Of a stretch of DNA of 64,000 nt, positions 9,817-21,939 are shown piece by piece. Made by a program: the position numbers and the translations under genes. The notes beneath the pieces are model-generated. The model had not been told where the DNA came from. It saw only the letters and a list, made by a program, of their open reading frames with translations, and made no database searches. The stretch is from Rhizopus arrhizus (lineage: Eukaryota > Mucoromycota > Mucoromycetes > Mucorales > Rhizopodaceae): NCBI GenBank assembly GCA_024220505.1, contig JAKZZE010000001.1:2232001-2296000 (forward strand), written 5' to 3'. Numbering within the stretch: the first letter of the stretch is position 1; every line of letters begins with the position of its first letter.

Positions 9817-11739
9817 TCATTGAAAGGAAGAAGATATCTTTCCAAATGCTTCCAAGAATGTTTTCTTCTTCTTCTTTTCTTTCAATGGCTTATCGTTAGG
9901 TGTTACCGTGCCAGATTCAGGAATCATATCAATCTCTGATTGCATAAACCCACTCTTCTTCACACTGCTGTTACCTAGTGACTGTTTCCGCGCTCTGAAA
10001 GATTGCAAAGTGGGTGATGCTGTATTACTGTGATAGTCCAGTAGAGAAGATCGTTGATCACTAGAAATAGAAGATGTCATGGGTGGTTGAGGTGATGGAG
10101 AAGAAGGGCCGGGTGTAGATAAAGTACGTGGCCTTGTGTGACTTTGTTGTTGTTGAATCATTTTTTTAGCAGCAATCATCATTTTGAGTGCACGTATTTG
10201 AAGACTTGTATGGTGGGATAAGGCGGCTGTTTCAAAAATGAGAGGCGCGGTTGACATGTTGAGCATTTGATGAAGTGCGTGAGTAGCGAGTTCGCCAAGA
10301 CGGGGAAGTTGATACATGTCTGATAAAAGTAAAAGCTGGGATAGGATCTGTGGTTGATACTGTTGTGCGGTCAAGAGATGGTCTGTGTAGATGAATTGAA
10401 GTAGAGCGGTAACTACTGTTTGAGGGTAAGGAAAGGAGAGATAACGACCTTTTGATTCGGACGACTCGATCAATTTAGCAAAGTAAGGCCAACGTTGACA
10501 GAGTACAGCAGAGTTGACAGAGATCGTCTGGTTGTCCAAGGTCATGATATAAAAGTCGCACACAGCTGGCTCATTTAGTAAACGCAGCCCCATTTCTTGT
10601 GCCAGGGAAGAGCAAGTGATCTTGGGGAGACGATAAACCCCAAAGGCCTCAAGATCTACAAGGGCAATATGATCAAAGTTGTGCTGTCGGTGACCATAGT
10701 CTTCGAGTAAATTACGAGATGGACTACCGAAAACTAAGAATTGATTTCGATCTTGATAGAGAACACCACGATTCCATGAACCGGTTTGAAAGACACTACC
10801 TGTCTCGATACGTGTCCAAGTCAGCTTAGAAAGATCCATGGACCAGATAGAATAAGTCTGAACACCAGGAACTAAATAAATACCTGACAGGATGAGATGA
10901 TCACCAAGAGCATAACCTGTAGGGAAACGAATGCCAGGTGGTAAAGCAGATCCGGTCATATAGCCAGAGTAATCTTCAATAGAAAAGTCAGATCCAATGA
11001 CTTGTAACTCTCGCTGGACATCTCCAAAATTCGAATTGGTATAAAGGTAAACACCCAACGTACTACAACCTCCTTTTTCTTGAACCATCGTCCTCATCCC
11101 TTCCTCATTCTTCTCTATTTCCGGCTTGACTATAAATGGCACAGTGACAGCCATCGATCGGTAAGCACCTACATGTTTTTCCAATGCCTTGATCGCTTCC
11201 CATTCCCACGTTTTGAGATTCAAAATGTTTATCTCATCCAAATAATTGTTCTCCAAGTCTTGTCCTCCCAAAATGATCAATTGATCTTCAATCACTGTCG
11301 ATAAATGTGCATATCTTGGTTGAGGTGAATAAAGTGAGGGCTGTATTGTCACCTTTTTCCAGCAAAGTGTATGGACATCCAGCAAGGCCACATCGTCCAT
11401 CACAGAAAGATCACTGGGTGAGAATTGACAGTAACCCATACCGCCAAAAATGATCAATTGATCGTTATAATCGCTGGCAGAGTGAAAGTAGCGTGCTTGA
11501 GGTGCTTCATCCGAGTCTGGTGGTGGTATGTGTCTAATCCACTGAAGTGTGTTGAGATCAAGAATGTATAAGTAGTTGGTCATCTTTCTTGTTGATGCCA
11601 AACGGCCTCCAAATACATAAACTTTGTCCTTGATCACATTCAATGAGGCTCCAACAAGTGGCGGCGGCACGTCTCCCAGTGTACTCTGGACTTGTGTGAT
11701 GATGCCAGAAACAGATTGCATTTGCATGTTGGAATGCAT
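9817..11739 (-). CDS. Kelch-repeat protein with C-terminal BTB domain
   Basis: Intronless 640-residue protein. The first 380 residues contain Kelch blades, seen as repeats of hydrophobic-GG: KVYVFGGRL, QLIIFGGMG, QLIILGGQD, each followed by a spaced W/Y and D (LDLNTLQWIR, LDVHTLCWKK, LNLKTWEWEA). About residues 395-510 form a BTB/POZ domain (CDFYIMTLDNQTISVNSAVL; FPYPQTVVTALLQFIYTD). The tail is serine/proline-rich and ends lysine-rich. Kelch-then-BTB order differs from animal KLHL proteins and resembles LZTR1-like and fungal Kelch-BTB proteins, which can serve as Cul3 adaptors; that role is inference. The ATG at 11739 is the first in frame; a second lies four codons downstream. Confidence 0.85.
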   Translation of the reverse strand: MHSNMQMQSVSGIITQVQSTLGDVPPPLVGASLNVIKDKVYVFGGRLASTRKMTNYLYILDLNTLQWIRHIPPPDSDEAPQARYFHSASDYNDQLIIFGGMGYCQFSPSDLSVMDDVALLDVHTLCWKKVTIQPSLYSPQPRYAHLSTVIEDQLIILGGQDLENNYLDEINILNLKTWEWEAIKALEKHVGAYRSMAVTVPFIVKPEIEKNEEGMRTMVQEKGGCSTLGVYLYTNSNFGDVQRELQVIGSDFSIEDYSGYMTGSALPPGIRFPTGYALGDHLILSGIYLVPGVQTYSIWSMDLSKLTWTRIETGSVFQTGSWNRGVLYQDRNQFLVFGSPSRNLLEDYGHRQHNFDHIALVDLEAFGVYRLPKITCSSLAQEMGLRLLNEPAVCDFYIMTLDNQTISVNSAVLCQRWPYFAKLIESSESKGRYLSFPYPQTVVTALLQFIYTDHLLTAQQYQPQILSQLLLLSDMYQLPRLGELATHALHQMLNMSTAPLIFETAALSHHTSLQIRALKMMIAAKKMIQQQQSHTRPRTLSTPGPSSPSPQPPMTSSISSDQRSSLLDYHSNTASPTLQSFRARKQSLGNSSVKKSGFMQSEIDMIPESGTVTPNDKPLKEKKKKKTFLEAFGKISSSFQ

Positions 11740-14244
11740 GTTTTATAAAAAAAAAAAAAGAAAAAAAAAAGTTCAAAACAGAAACATGATCGGATGGACA
11801 AAATGAGCCCATAAAAGGAAAAGGCATTGTGCAGCGTTTTAAGCTGAAAATGAGAGGATTTCGAAATTTTAGTGGATGATCTGTATTTAAAAATCAAACA
11901 TTATTCTTTTAGGTGTTAAACTTTAGAGAGCAACTTCAGTCCAACAGAATGTATTGTTACTAAATATTATTTGTAGAAGCTATTCATGTATTAAATACGA
12001 TTTATGGTTAATGTATATTACCAAGTAACACTATTATTTGATTAGTATTTCATTTTTACCTTGTGTAGTTCCATGCACGTTTTTTCAATGTATCCATAAC
12101 CCCGAGCCTCAAAAAATCTTCTCCTTACCAGTAATACACTAGCATGAAGAAGGGAGCTACATGAACGTATTTAAAGTTGATTTAATGCCTACCATCTGTC
12201 TTAATAAATGCGCCTCTATTTTTAATTGATTTGTGTGGATTTTTGCATAATTCACAATTTCATAACAATCACCTTTCAATTGCTTTAAAAAATCTTTTTA
12301 GTTTATGTAGTGCTCAGACAATCTTATTTCTAAGGCTATGAAGTCTAAAAAGAACTATTACTGCCCTTTTATTACCTTTAATTATGCTGTACTACCAATC
12401 ACAAGAGTGATCCTGTGCTTATAAACAAAATCAAGTCAAAACAGATATCTCAGCAAGACAAAAAAAAAAAAGCATGTGGTTGAATGAAGATAAATTCAAG
12501 CCAACATATTTTTCACTCTAAATCTAATCAAACATCTTTTAATAACAAAATTAAAAATGGAAAGATAAGCATAAACTATTCATAATTAAATAATATAATC
12601 TTGTAAGATGAATACAAGTAAAATCTAAAGGATAAATAAGATAGATAAGTTGTCTGATATAAACAACTCTCTCAACCAAAGGCTTCCTGTCGTATTAATT
12701 TTATTATATCTAAATAACTTTTTAGCTGATGAATATACATCACAAGTGTTGCAACTACAATACTTAGAGCATTGAGTATACATTTGTTTTGTGGGTACAA
12801 GTATAGATATAATAGAATCTGTTGAATGGTAAGCTTTATATTTGTCTTTCATCTTTCCAAACCTATATTTTTTGCTTTGGTTATGTCTTCTTTATTATGT
12901 TTTAGTAAAAAAAAAAAAAAAAAAAATACGTGTAAAGGGTCTGCTCATAATTTATGTTCATTGGAAATAATAATAAAAAAGATGTTTGCAGATAAAAGTA
13001 AAGAGAAGTAATACTTGAAAATTTATGAATGAGTACATGCTCTCTTTATTGGATTTCAAGGCAATAGAGAGTACACTTGATTAAACAATGTCTTATGTAC
13101 AATAAGGAATATTCTGGAATCAAAGCAAATTAGAGGCAGACCAATCTCCAAAAACTAAGACAGCAACTTGGCCAAACTTTGCTTTTCTCATTATCATCTA
13201 GTCTTTCTGAAATATGCTTTTGTTGTAGCATTGTTTGTAGGTAGGTAGCATACAGTTGAGACTTTCACAGAGCTATCAGTAGAGTAATACTCAGGTTGAG
13301 GGAAAAAACCACGGATTCTTGCTATGAACAGATTTCCATAATACAAATTATTTTTTGAAAATTGCCATTTGTTTTTCAGAATGAAATGTTTAAATTGAGC
13401 ACTCACTTTCACTCAAGATGATGTATTCTCAATCCTCTGGTCTTTTCAGCGGCTTCCTTTTGTTGACAATACTGATCTCTGGACTCTCAGCTTCTGTGTG
13501 CTTTCTTTTATCTGGCGTGCCCATTGGAGATTTACTATTGGCAGCTTTCCTTTTACTAATACACAGTTGGTCATTCGTGCTATGTCGCAGTTTGCCACCC
13601 TCAAAAGGGGCAGACTCGACCTTGACTAGCATGTTCAATCGCTTAAACTTTGTTTCTCTTGCTTCACACCGCTCTTAGACGTGTGACTCCTATTATATTT
13701 TATAAATAAAAATAAATTGAGCACTACTGCCTCTTTTCTTGCAAGCCCTTTAACACAACTATACTCATTCAATTAGTTAAGCCTTTTATGTATTATTTCG
13801 TTTCCTTAGCAAATGAAGTCTATTCTTCTATTTAGATAACTCAAACAGTTTGAAAGATGGAAAAATCCACTGCATCTATTATTATCTAACGTTGCTTTGT
13901 CAGTTTGTCTCTAATAAATAAACCTGTCCAATAAAATCTCAAGATTGGTTTATTTTCAGGTGTTTAATGCATTAAAAATAAAAAAGTACAAAGCATGTTT
14001 TAATAATCTATTTTTATTATAAACAAGGGGATGATATGAACCACTTTTTTGGATAGCTTCTTTTATAAAAGGAAAAATAAAGGAAGTGTGAAAAAGGTGT
14101 GAATAATTACTAAGAATGGGAAGTAAGAAAAAAAAAAGTTCTTTTTTGTTATTTTTAGGTTTTTTTTTTCCTCGTAGTTTATTTATTTTCTATTTTTTTT
14201 TTTTTTTTTTTTTTCTCTCTCTTTCTTTTTTGCTTAATTACATT
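11740..14244. other. long intergenic region containing a decayed minus-strand frame
   Basis: 2.5 kb without an intact gene. From 11740 to 13100 I see only A/T-rich DNA. A decayed minus-strand coding relic occupies about 13120-13676 (separate entry). From 13690 to 14244 the DNA is A/T-rich and ends in the T-run leader of the next gene. Confidence 0.5.
13120..13676 (-). pseudogene. decayed protein-coding relic, possibly from a mobile element
   Basis: Three minus-strand segments read like protein but cannot be joined into one frame. The first (about 13676-13429) has basic nuclear-protein character, for example KRKAANSKSPMGTPDKRKH and NKRKPLKRPED, then a TGA and, still in frame, EYIILSESECSI. 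About 200 bases on, segments reading KSQLYATYLQTMLQQ and, in another frame, KFGQVAVLVFGDWSASN follow. The last resembles a motif I associate with transposon-borne Fanzor/TnpB-like ORFs common in Mucorales; this is recall, not a search. No intact start, no terminal repeats seen. Function and family remain unproven. Confidence 0.35.
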
Positions 14245-16122
14245 ATGGATTCAGACGATCAACTTTCAGAGACTTCTCTACACGATACAACACCTTCTTG
14301 GACATTACGTGTTATTAATCCAGACGCTGATTCAGACGAAGAAAGACCTATCTCACACAGTATACCCAGCACACCTGAACTTCAACCTGTCAACCGAAGG
14401 ATGAGTAAAGTACTTGTTGAACCTTCTTTTGAATTATTACCACCCCTTAAACCTATTCCTTCTCTTTTTGATGATGAGGAACAGGCGCCTACTGAACCCT
14501 CGACTAAGCAAGAAGTGCCACCGCCTCAACTTCCGCAACACGATCCAGATCTCACCAGCCACTTTTTACAACCTGCAGTTATACCCGAAAATAAAAGACA
14601 AAGAGCACAATCCATCACATCCATCACACCCTCCCAAGCACCCTCTCATGCACTCTCTTACCAATCCAAATATGCAAAGGCTTCTTACAGTCTTACAAAT
14701 AATCCAGATGCCATCAAGCTCTACAGAACCATGGCTCTCAAAACCAAGGACCCAAGTGTTCAGCTGACATATGCAAAATATCTTCTCGAAATTGCTGGCC
14801 TTTATGATACCAAATCGACTCGTACCAGCCATTATTCGTTACTCAAGCCGATCAGTAGTCGTATGAGCTATCGTTCCAGTATAGACAGCCAGCGTAGTAC
14901 CAATAGCTTTGATTACAATCGACAGCAACATTTTGCAGTGCCAGGTGGAGAGATGGAAGAAGAAAAAGAAGAAAACCAATCTCAGAGCTCAAAGCAAAAG
15001 ATGCTGCAAGAGGAAGGCATACGATGGATCAAGAAATTAGCAAATCAAAAAATAGGTGAAGCCGCTTATTTGCTGGGTTCTTGGTTAGATCGTGGACTGT
15101 ATGGATTCAAGAAGAACCCAACGAAAGCATTGAAATATTATGAAATTGCTGCTAAAGAAAGAGTGCCTGAGGCCATGTTTGCTGTAGCCCGATATCATGA
15201 AAAAGAACAAGATTACATGACATCTTTTCAACTTTATGAAGATGCAGCCGCCTTGGGACTAATTGAAGCACTTTATGTAAGTTTGTTATTTATAAAGAAG
15301 AAAAGAATGCTAACAAGTGCATCAACAGCGTATAGCCATGATTCACTTAAATGGTGAATTTGGATCAAGACAAAATGTGATGGCAGCTATCCAATTATTA
15401 GTAAAAGCATGCGAAAAGTCAACGGGATCATCATGTCCCGAGGCACCTTATACCCTTGGTTTATTACTATTAAACGATTACCCTTCAGTGCATATACCAA
15501 AGTAAGTTTCAATCGATTGGTTCATTCATAAATAGCTCATATCGGTGTCTATAGTGATTTGATTCAAAGCTACGGCGGTGCTTTTGGCGCTATTAGTTAT
15601 CTTGATTATGCAGCTGAGATGGGCATGTCGGCCGCTCAATACAAATTAGGAAGTATCTATGAACAAGGCAGATACAATGGTCGAATTGATCTCAACAAGG
15701 CATTTCAATATTATCAAATGGCTTCTCAAGAGAGTCCACTGGCCATGGTTGCTTTAAGTAGATTATACAATCAGGGTATACAAGTGCCTCAAGAACAAGC
15801 AGAGGAACAAGCCTATATATTTGAACATGATGATTCACAGTGGATCAAGACACATTCAAGAGATGAGGATGGAGCATTTCAATGGTGTCGTATGGCAGCA
15901 GTCAAGTATCGTTTACCAGAAGCTTGTTATCTGCTAGGATGGTATTATGAAATGGGTATCGGTGTACCTAGAAACTATAAACAAGCCTATCGCTACTACT
16001 CGAAAGCAAGCAAAGCAAATCATAAACAGGCAAAAGAACGTACTCTTTTATTGGATCATTTGGTGAAATATAAAAAGATGGAAAATAAACAAAGAGAATC
16101 GTCACAGTGTCATATTATGTAA
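14245..16122 (+). CDS. SKT5: Skt5/Chs4-type Sel1-repeat activator of chitin synthase
   Basis: 590-residue protein with a disordered, S/P-rich first 160 residues and then Sel1-like repeats (each about 36 residues, with A..LG..Y..G....D...A..YY..AA) to about residue 565. In yeast Chs4/Skt5 binds and activates Chs3 and anchors it at the bud neck. The C-terminus is CHIM, a CaaX-like box ending in Met, which favours farnesylation; yeast Chs4 is also prenylated. Exons 14245-15276, 15329-15501, 15555-16122; phases agree. The ATG at 14245 is preferred over an upstream in-frame ATG because the upstream stretch is poly-T leader. A class IV-type chitin synthase lies 7 kb downstream on the other strand. 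Other Sel1 proteins are possible, but the CaaX end supports Skt5. Confidence 0.8.
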
Positions 16123-16191
16123 TTTTTGTTGGCTACTATTTTTTTTTTTTTTGTCTTTTTTTTGTTTTTTGTTTGTTTTTATTAATAAAAC

Positions 16192-16302
16192 ATGGCAACA
16201 ACAAAGAGAAAAGTATTATTAAAGGTTTATTTATTTATTATTAATATTCTACTATTTATTAACGTGTATTCAGATTATCCTATTAGGTGATAGTGGGTAA
16301 AG

Positions 16303-16341
<39 letters not shown>

Positions 16342-17053
16342 TGAATTTAATTAAAATAATGCGATTAAATAGAGTAGGAAAGACATCGTTAATAAATCAA
16401 TATGCCAATAATAAATTCAGTTCTCACTATAAAGCAACGATCGGTGCTGATTTTTTGACAAAAGAAATAGTAATAAATGATGATACATTAGTAACGATGC
16501 AGATATGGGATACAGCAGGTCAAGAACGATTTCAATCCTTGGGTGTCGCCTTTTATCGTGGAGCAGATTGCTGTGTGTTAGTCTATGATGTGAATAACAC
16601 TGCCTCTTATCAATCCTTGGAAGAATGGCATGATGAATTTCTCTTACAAGCCTCACCTCGGGATCCTGATCGATTCCCATTTGTCATATTAGGAAATAAA
16701 GTGGATGTAGACAAATCAAAACGAACAGTACATAGAAGCACTATCCTTTTAATATATTCATTTTTCTATTTTTACATAGATACCACAAAAAAGGGCTTTG
16801 GCATTTTGCCAAGCAAAGGGAAATATACCGTAAATGTCACAGTTTCTTTTTTTTTTTTTGATATCTCAAGTCATTTTATAATAGTCATTTTGAAACATCA
16901 GCAAAAGAAGGAACAAATATAGAAGAAGCATTTCAAATGATTGCTAAAAGTGCACTTCAACAAGAATCAAGCATAGAGCTTTACGATGAACAAAGTGATC
17001 CAATTCGTTTGGATGAACTAGACAATAGTGATGTTAATAAATGTGCTTGTTAA
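16192..17053 (+). CDS. YPT7: Rab7-family small GTPase Ypt7
   Basis: 209-residue Rab GTPase of the late endosome and vacuole, recruiting HOPS for fusion. All G motifs are present: ILLGDSGVGKTS (P-loop, split by an intron), switch [28 protein letters not shown], and ETSAKEG. It ends in CAC, the double-geranylgeranylation signal. Rab7-specific context [13 protein letters not shown] is intact. Five exons: 16192-16224, 16274-16296, 16373-16727, 16780-16829, 16885-17053. Two introns split the first 60 codons, and one contains a run of over 20 A. It starts only 69 bases after the SKT5 stop, with a T-rich spacer. Confidence 0.93.
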
Positions 17054-17093
17054 AAACAAAAATACACTGTATTTTTTGTTTATTGTTATTAAA

Positions 17094-18039
17094 TTATGTA
17101 GCCTTAGCAAAACGTTCAGCAACAGTTTCCCAGTTGATAACTTCCCAAATGTTCTTGAGGTAATCAGGACGAACGTTCTTGTATTGCAAGTAGTAAGCCT
17201 ATAGATAACAAAGCTTTAGTCTTCTTTCTTTTTCAAACAGGTCATCTTACGTGTTCCCAAACATCAACACCCAAAAGAGGAGTCAAGTCTAACAGAAATA
17301 AAGATTAATAGGTTATTCAACCTATTTTATTATTTACTTACGAAGCAAAGGATCTTGGTTAGGCGTAGTGGCAATTTCAAGACGTTTGGCTGCCTTGTTA
17401 TAACCCTACAATTCAAGAAAAGTTTTAATATAAAATTTTCTTCTTATCCTTTTATCGCATTACCAACCAGGCCCAGCCAGAACCTATAGAAAAGTGATTG
17501 ATTAAAAATTATCAAGTATCATCAAGCTTCTCTATACCTTGAACACCAACAGCAGCAGCATTAAACTCCTTGACAAAGTCATCAAAGGATCCAAATTGCT
17601 TTTCAATAGCAGATGATAAGGCACCCTTGGCGAGAACTCCTCCACCCTTACCCTTGGGGGCCAAGTTTTGCCAGAAGAGGGTATGATTGATGTGTCCACC
17701 ACCGTTGAACTTTAGAGCGTTTTGAAGAGCGATTTGTTGAGTTAAATCGTTGGCTTGAAAGACACCCTGAAGCTTCTCTTCGGCTTGGTTGAATCCATTC
17801 ACATAGGCTTGATGATGCTTTGAATGGTGAATACGCATGATTTCTTCATTAATGTAAGGTTCAAGACCCTGTTGTGATGATTGAATACTTTTTTTATTTT
17901 GAGACGCGTTTTCTATACTTACGTTGTATTCATAAGGAAGTTCAGGTAAGGTCACCTTGGTACGAATAGAAGTAGTTAAAGGGCCAGCAACACGCTTGAT
18001 AGCATTAGTCTTGAGTGTACGAGCAACAGTAGAAAGCAT
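17094..18039 (-). CDS. SOD2: mitochondrial manganese superoxide dismutase
   Basis: 224-residue Fe/Mn superoxide dismutase converting superoxide to peroxide in the mitochondrial matrix. The N-terminal 28 residues ([19 protein letters not shown]) are basic and hydroxylated as a matrix presequence. Metal ligands are visible: first His in MRIHHSKHH, second in HINHTLFW, Asp and His in [25 protein letters not shown] supports the Mn type. Six exons: 18039-17923, 17868-17538, 17483-17464, 17405-17342, 17288-17251, 17198-17094. Exon 3 is only 20 nt and exon 5 only 38 nt. The start follows a long purine-poor run. Convergent with YPT7, 40 bases apart. Confidence 0.95.
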
Positions 18040-18178
18040 TTTTATTATTTTCGAGAAAAAAAAAAAAAAAAAAAAACAGAAAAAAAGAAAAAGGACCCCC
18101 CGCATTTCATATAAATGTTTAAAGTAACACAATTGAATCCGAATTTGATAGAAAAAAATAAGAGGGCCAATGACATTT

Positions 18179-20067
18179 TTAGTCGTGATAAATTGCACGC
18201 CTATTTTGCTTTGGAGGTACGTCATTCAGAAAAAGTTCTTGAAGTTTCTCTGTAATGGATTCAAGGTCCAAGTCAAGATAACTAACAATAAAGTCACCAA
18301 TATCTGTGTTTTCATGACTACCTAGCAAGAATTCAGTGCCATCTCCTTTTGCATACAAATTGACATCAACAGCTGTATGGCCGTGAGTAGACCACTATCA
18401 AAAAAATAGATTGAGTGACATTGACTATTTTAGAGCGAAAAGAAATAAAACTTACGCCGATAAGAGCACGACGTGAGACCATATCAGCAAAGACATAAGC
18501 TAATTCATCCGTTGTCTTTCCACTCTCTGCCCATGACATGACCCTCTCAATCTCGTCATCAGTCGCATCCTCAATACCTAGGCCAGATTCAATAATAACA
18601 TGTTTCAGATATTCATAAAGGGCATGTTCATTAGTTTCTTTTTTTAGCAACTCATCCCAGGCAGTAGCCAAAGCCTCAGATGAATTACGAACGTGCTCAA
18701 TCACCTCAGGGTTCCTATAAAATTCATAAAAATTATTTTTCTTTTTCTTTTATTTTTTAAATACCATTTATATTCAGGATAGTCTTCACCCACTTGTCTA
18801 CCCGCAGTAAATCCTCCTGTTTCATGATCACTTGTAGAAATCATAACCGTGTTGGGATGTTGATCAACAAACTCCTTTACTAATTGAGCTGTTTGTTGAT
18901 ATTCCAAGATATCATGCACATGAGCAGCAGGATCATTGGTATGAGCTGCCATATCGATACGACTACCTTCAATCATTAAAAAGAAGCCTGTACCTTGCTC
19001 TTTAGATTTTTTTTCAAGAATAGATAACGCTTTAGCCACCATTTCATGAAGTGCAGGTTGTTGTTCAGGGTTTCTGTCAATTTCATAATCCATATGCTAT
19101 GTAAGCATAATAAATACAAAAGCTTAGCCTTCTCTTTTACTTACACTAAGGGAAAATAAGGCCATCAGTGGCAATTGAACTCCATCTTCACTCAACTCAT
19201 CCAAATGTTCTCTTGATCCATACTTGACATCCCAACCAAACTTTTCCTTGGCCTCAGTAAACAAATCACGATCATCCATGCGACAACTACCTTTTGTAGA
19301 ATTACTCAAGAACTCACAACTACCACCTCCAAACATCAAATCAACCGTTCTTCCCAGTGGACCATACCCAATCTGTTGTTCAGCGATCCTAGCTTCCCAA
19401 TCACGCGAGGGGACATGTGCTGAAAAAGAAGCTGGAGTAGCATGCGTGATACGTGAGGTGACGACCAGGCCGGTCAACATGTTTTTGTGTACCTTGGCGG
19501 ATTCCAAGACTGTGCCACATGGCTTTTTGTTTGGATAGACTCCAATGGCACCGTTATAGGTTTTATGAGCACAAGCAAAGGCTGTAGCACCAGCAGCACT
19601 ATCTGTGATAAGACTTGAACTGCTTTGAGTTCGACTGTGGCCTACATGAATCTCATCCAACGGCAAAAGATTTTTGATTTCACGTTTGTTAATTTGAGTA
19701 AAATATTGACGAGCAAAGGTTTCTGAAGCTGGGCCAAAACCATCGCTGATCATCATAATGACATTCCTTGGAGGTTCTGTTATGTCCTGTGAGTTTTTTT
19801 TTAAAAAAAAAATTAATTTTTCCCTTTACCTGGTGTGAATGCTCTTATACCAAAGAAAATAAGGGATCCAATAAGAGCAGACCCTATAAAAGCAAAAACG
19901 ATAGATCCTAGGATGATATGAATCCGTTTTTTCTTGTATCAAAGAAAAATGAGAAAAAGAAACAGGACACGTAAAATAAACTTTTTTTTAATATTTACCT
20001 TTTGAAGGGGAAGAGATGGGCTTTCTGGATCGGCATGTATCGCACTATATTGTGCCTTTGAAGACAT
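18179..20067 (-). CDS. PHO8: vacuolar-type repressible alkaline phosphatase (Pho8 family)
   Basis: 536-residue type II membrane alkaline phosphatase. A short cytosolic N-terminus precedes a signal anchor (about 28-54, with [18 protein letters not shown]), then the metal-dependent catalytic domain. Active-site serine sits in [10 protein letters not shown]; metal-binding motifs include [37 protein letters not shown] and [10 protein letters not shown]. In yeast Pho8 reaches the vacuole by the AP-3 route and is induced by low phosphate. Six exons: 20067-19999, 19932-19830, 19776-19145, 19096-18765, 18714-18456, 18394-18179; phases agree throughout. For exon 3 the acceptor after TAACAG is chosen because the nearer CACAG breaks the frame. 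Confidence 0.92.
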
Positions 20068-21162
20068 GAAAAAGAAGTAAAGAAAAAAGAAAAAGAAAAA
20101 TCGTCAAGGAAATAGGCTTAAGTAAAGGAAAGAACCATGGCGTTTCATGCACACTTGTTATTGTAAACAAAAGATAAACAAAAAGCAAAATGACATGACG
20201 TATTTGGTTACTTTATTTCAATGTTTATCTTTCAAACACATGGACCTCAACGTCTACAGGTTTAATAAACTTGGTTATATTACTACTTGGAAAAGAGAAG
20301 CTTTGATCTTTGACAATCAATTATATAAATTATAATCGATTTCGTATATCAAAGATTATTTCACCAAGAAATTGTTGCATCTCACTGCTTCTTTTCCACA
20401 TCACATCAACCTCTCAATAAGTAATCATCATTTTCATCCATTACTTATTATTGCGTCTACAGTCTTTTTAACCCCCTCTTTTTTTTTTTAATACAAAATA
20501 GGAATAGCAATACTTGTTATGAAGCTATAGAAAAAAAAATATGAATACAAACCTTCTTTCAAAAGGATGAGATAAAGCATATAAAGACAAATGATATGAT
20601 TATATGGCAGTATTCTTTGAATGACAAATAATAATATGAAAGAATTAGAGAACAAAGAAAAGACTGGTAGTTCTTCATTTGTCACTAAAAGGAATTTCTA
20701 TTTGAATTGAACAAACTAAACCCTCAGTTCAGAAAGAGGGACTTGTAAACACTATATAAACGAGGGTGTACTGTATTTGTAAATGTTTAAAGTTATGGTT
20801 TTAAACATAGAATTGATTTCCCATCGTGTTTTTGTATTCTTTCGGTTAAATGACTGCTCTGTTTTATTTTTATAGATCATTAGATCGTGAGTCTTTGTAT
20901 TCTTCAATTGCTGACATCTATTTCGTTACTTATTGTATCTTATATCATTAAGCGTATATTATAATTATATGCCCTTATACCTAAATTGACGTACGCAAAA
21001 AGCATCATAATAATTTCGGAAAAATAACGAACAATAACGCAATATCAGGAACTTCCAATAGGGTATGACTTGATCAACTCCGAACTTCATCTTTTTTGAT
21101 TAGCTTTTTTTTTTTTTTTTTTTTTTACTTTTACTTTTATTGAACAAACTAAATAGAAAAAA
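20068..21162. other. divergent intergenic region between PHO8 and MET14 homologues
   Basis: About 1.1 kb separating two divergent genes and presumably holding both promoters. I see A/T-rich DNA with a T run at about 21107-21126 just before the MET14 leader. No motif could be assigned with confidence and no gene is supported. Confidence 0.6.
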
Positions 21163-21910
21163 ATGGCTACAAACATTACATGGCATGAAGGAAGCGTTTC
21201 ATTAAAGGAGCGTCAAGAATTATTAAAGCAAAAGGTAAAATAAATAAATAAAAAAAAAAAAAGAGCTGTCATTTAAATAATGGAAAAAAGGGTTATACAA
21301 TTTGGTTTACGGGCCTCTCAGCTTCCGGTAAATCTACTTTGGCCACTGCCTTGGAACAAACATTGCTTCACTCGGGCATCAGTGCATACAGATTGGATGG
21401 TGACAACATTAGATTTGGATTGAACAAGAACTTGGGTTTTGGACCAGAGGATAGAACAGAAAACATTCGTCGTATTTCCGAGGTAAGAAAAAAGAACTGT
21501 CAAAAGTATAGTTTGAAGAAAAACAAAGACTTAGATTGCATGTTTAGGTTGCAAAATTATTTGCTGATGCTACTGTTGTTGCTATGACTGCCTTCATTAG
21601 TCCTTACCGTGCTGATCGTGACTCTGCTCGTGCTCTTCACGAAGCTGCGGGTATTCCTTTCATTGAAGTGTTTGTGGATGCTCCCTTAGAAGTGGTTGAA
21701 TCAAGAGATCCCAAGGGTCTTTACAAAAAGGCTAAGGCTGGTGAGATTAAAGAATTCACTGGTATCTCTGCTCCTTATGAAGCCCCTCTTAAACCTGAGA
21801 TTCATATTCACACTGACCAAGTGACTATTGAACAAGGTGTTGAATTAATTATAGATTATCTTTTAAAGAATCAATTACTTGACTCTGAAAAAATTGTTAA
21901 AAAATATTAA
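21163..21910 (+). CDS. MET14: adenylylsulfate (APS) kinase
   Basis: Cytosolic enzyme of sulfate assimilation: ATP phosphorylates APS to PAPS. 208 residues, the usual size. The P-loop GLSASGKST, the substrate segment [32 protein letters not shown], the lid [10 protein letters not shown] and the [17 protein letters not shown] motifs are all intact. Three exons: 21163-21234, 21291-21482, 21548-21910. The ATG at 21163 follows a T-rich leader. The next gene on the same strand starts 29 bases after the stop, so its promoter must overlap this gene's 3' region. No regulatory site was recognised. Confidence 0.95.
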
Positions 21911-21939
21911 TTTTAATTTTTCTTTAATAAAATAAATAA

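Noticed and set aside
13418..13678. Hydrophobic plus-strand frame with membrane-like segments
   Set aside because: It is the exact antisense of the charged minus-strand relic; hydrophobic readings are expected opposite K/E-rich sequence.
14116..14244. Upstream in-frame ATG of SKT5
   Set aside because: The extra residues are a poly-phenylalanine translation of leader T runs.
18040..18225. N-terminal extension of the Mn-SOD frame
   Set aside because: The upstream ATG adds a phenylalanine-rich poly-T translation; the ATG at 18039 gives a normal matrix presequence.
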